DNA of 20,426 nucleotides from Gnetum montanum. Lineage: Eukaryota; Streptophyta; Gnetopsida; Gnetales; Gnetaceae. Below the pieces are notes generated by a model, which had not been told where the DNA came from, did not search any database, and was given only the letters and a program-made list of their open reading frames with translations. How positions within the stretch are numbered: position 1 is the first letter of the stretch; every line of letters starts with the position of its first letter. This document shows, in pieces, positions 18,849 through 20,426 of the stretch. The translations under genes and the position numbers were made by a program. Where the stretch lies: NCBI GenBank assembly GCA_015680685.1, contig MNCI01020931.1, positions 303,857-324,282 on the forward strand. Reading direction: 5' to 3'.

Positions 18849-19164
18849 GAGAGAGAATGTTCGGGAATGTATTACTGAAAGAAGGGTACACGACTATACA
18901 AGTACAAGCGGGGGTGGCCCCCCCCGAAGAGGGGGGGGGGGGCCCTGGAAACCCACAAAAGATCACGTGAAAAACCCCGGCCGACCCCCAACATGGCGGC
19001 CGAACCACAGAGCCGTACAGACGTTCAAAAATCCCCCAACATGGGGGGGGGGGGGGCCCCCCCCAAAACCCAAAAAAAGGGGGGGGGGGGACAAGGGGGG
19101 GGGGGGCACAACCCCACAACAACGACAAACCCAACAGAGAACGGGGTGGAGGGGGGGGGAGGGG
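18849..19164 (-). other. 3' UTR of D, with long G/C runs
   Basis: No coding sequence is supported here. Plus-strand G runs of 12 or more occur at about 18931, 19043, 19079 and 19095, one followed directly by eight C. All proline- or glycine-rich open frames in this stretch, on either strand, come from these runs. Confidence 0.5.
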
Positions 19165-20390
19165 CTAGGGGTGGGTCGGCAGCTGGTGGCAGGCACACCG
19201 AGGCAACTCTAACTCGTGGAGTAGGTCCAGGGTGGCACGATGGTCCTCAGTGTCCACGAAGTTCGCAGCCTGTTGAAACCCCTGCAGAAGAGCCTCGCGC
19301 CTACGTCGGTCCGGTGAAGAATCCCCCGCATCCGGGTGGAATCTAGCGGATGTGCGCCGGATGTGCCGTCTGAGCTCCCCCAGGAGCTCTCACAGCTAAT
19401 TCCAAGGATGCTATACGGGCAGCGCCCCCCGTTGAGCTATTGGCGGGCACTGTGCTGATGCGCCCGGTCGAGTTGCCGTTGCCGTTGCACCTCTTCCTCC
19501 TGCAGACGTTCTTGCTCCTCCCGGGTCGCTGCCTCCTAGGCCTATCGGTCCACCTCCTCCTGGCGCAGTTCCTCCCTGATCCAGTCCCGGAGCTCATCCG
19601 TGAGCTGGGCACGCAAGGTCTCCATTATGAGCGTATGCTGCCTGTTCAGTTGCTGGGCTTGTTCATGGAGCTGGGCATCGTGGTTGGCGTGCCACTTGGC
19701 CAGGGCCTCGGTCCACCGGCTCTCCGAGGACCGTTGCTCGGCCTCCCGAGCCACAGCAACCGCCTGTTGAAGCTGCGCCTCCCAGTGCGGGGGGGGGGGG
19801 GGCGCTGGGGGGGTCGGGCGAGAGGCCAGGGTTACGGTGGGAGCGGCGGCCCAAGGAAAGGTGGAGAGCAGCCCGTTGTCGTGGAGTGGAGGAAGGGGGG
19901 GAAGGGGGGGAAGTAGAAATACAGCCCCTGGAGTTTGGACACATTCCCTGACTGCACAAAGAAGCGCTCGACCAAGACGGCCGCATGAGCCCAAAGGCGC
20001 GGAAGGGACGTCCGAGGGACCTGATGGCTCTGCGTTCTCAGGGAAAGCCCCTCGAAAAAGGTCACCGAGTTATGGAGGCCACAGGAGGTTGGCAGGATGA
20101 TGTCCCTAGTGGCCGGGATCCCCAGGTAGTTGGCCAGAGCAACCTCTATCAGGCAAATTACACGACCACGGAAGAAGGTCTGATTGCCGCACCAGTTGGT
20201 AAAGAAAGAGTTGTCAGACAGGTCAGGATCCCCAACCAGCCGCTGCAGTAGGGCATCCCATCTGCATTGGCAAACCATCCGCCACAGCTCCTCATCTACC
20301 TGGAAGTCCGTGCAGCCAGGCTCGTACGTCAGCGTCTACCCCATAGCGGCCACAATCTAATGCCACGCCTGGCGAGTCTGTTGGATAAGT
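19165..20390 (-). pseudogene. Unrecognised protein with proline-rich linker and coiled coil (D coding region)
   Basis: The N-terminal part starts before FQVDEELWRMVCQCRWDALL and runs through LSDNSFFTNWCGNQTFFRGR, CLIEVALANYLGIP and FVQSGNVSKLQGLYFYFPP. The frame changes at a C run near 19890-19910 to a proline-rich stretch (ASRPTPPAPPPPPHWEAQLQ). A long charged helical part follows, rich in Glu, Gln and Arg, with a heptad-like pattern (WHANHDAQLHEQAQQLNRQH, ELRDWIREELRQEEVDR). Two TAG stops and another frame change follow; the last part reads LLGELRRHIRRTSARFHPD and ATLDLLHELELPRC, ending at TAG at 19165. Two more TAGs lie near 20330-20360. I do not recognise the family: it could be a gag-like or ORF1-like protein of a retroelement, or a host gene copy. 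Confidence 0.5.
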
Positions 20391-20426
20391 TGCTGGGGGG
20401 GGGTAGCCGCCTGAGTAAAAACTGTG

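Larger units (their letters stand above)
18840..20426 (-). mobile_element. GC-rich retroposed segment with 3' UTR and poly(A) (D)
   Basis: On the minus strand the segment ends CATTCTCTCTC plus nine A, then the integrase sequence of C continues. AATACA, a tolerated plant poly(A) signal variant, lies about 20 bases before the tail. Unlike everything to the left it is GC-rich, rich in CpG and full of G runs on the plus strand. An intronless coding region, a 3' UTR of about 316 bp and a tail suggest retroposition of an RNA, either a processed gene copy or a LINE-type element lacking its ORF2. The right end is outside the window, so no target-site duplication can be checked. Confidence 0.6.

Noticed and set aside
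18847-20251. Several open frames of about 60-160 residues on the plus strand, rich in Gly, Arg and Pro
   Set aside because: They are antisense to the minus-strand coding region of D or read through G runs; the minus strand has the ordered structure (coding, stop, UTR, poly(A)).

Overview
This window looks like a stretch of a large, repeat-filled plant nuclear genome. I see no host gene, rRNA, tRNA or bacterial-type gene. Almost everything recognisable is decayed Ty3/gypsy LTR retrotransposon sequence, all on the minus strand. It carries many in-frame stops (mostly TAG or TAA) and frameshifts, and it is AT-rich and CpG-poor. A gymnosperm (conifer-like) genome with old, slowly removed elements is my best guess, but that is inference from the style of decay, not from a diagnostic gene.

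Layout from left to right. (1) 1-11200 is one Tat/Ogre-like element (called A) read right to left. Its 3' LTR is cut by the window start (1-614) and followed by a polypurine tract, a repeat-rich 3' UTR, integrase (ending at 2024), a second 'archaeal-type' RNase H, RNase H, reverse transcriptase, a T-rich non-coding stretch where Ogre elements have an intron, protease and gag (to about 8600). A leader with minisatellites and the 5' LTR (about 9355-11200) complete it. The two LTR copies differ at 9 of the first 60 aligned bases, all transitions, so the insertion is old. (2) 11201-13170 holds a decayed minus-strand coding region of unknown identity (E), containing a 369-bp tandem duplication (123 codons). 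Element A begins exactly at its left edge, so A probably inserted into it. (3) About 13183-14290 is a probable LTR with a TATA box and a strong hairpin. To its right, 15197-17710 is the pol remnant of an Athila-like element (B): integrase, RNase H and RT. (4) 17882-18838 is the 3' end of a chromodomain-bearing element (C): a 325-bp LTR, polypurine tract, acidic tail, chromodomain and integrase C-terminus. (5) At 18840 C is broken by a sharply different GC-rich, CpG-rich, G-run-rich segment (D). On the minus strand D ends in a 3' UTR and a short poly(A), and it encodes an unrecognised protein with an N-terminal globular part, a proline-rich linker and a long coiled coil. It looks like a retroposed copy of a transcript.

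The pieces do not form a working pathway. They are a nested archive: A into E, and D into C. The parts most worth a second look are the two unrecognised coding regions (E and D), the palindrome-bearing subrepeats in the LTR of A, and a 31-bp repeat family shared by two non-coding parts of A.
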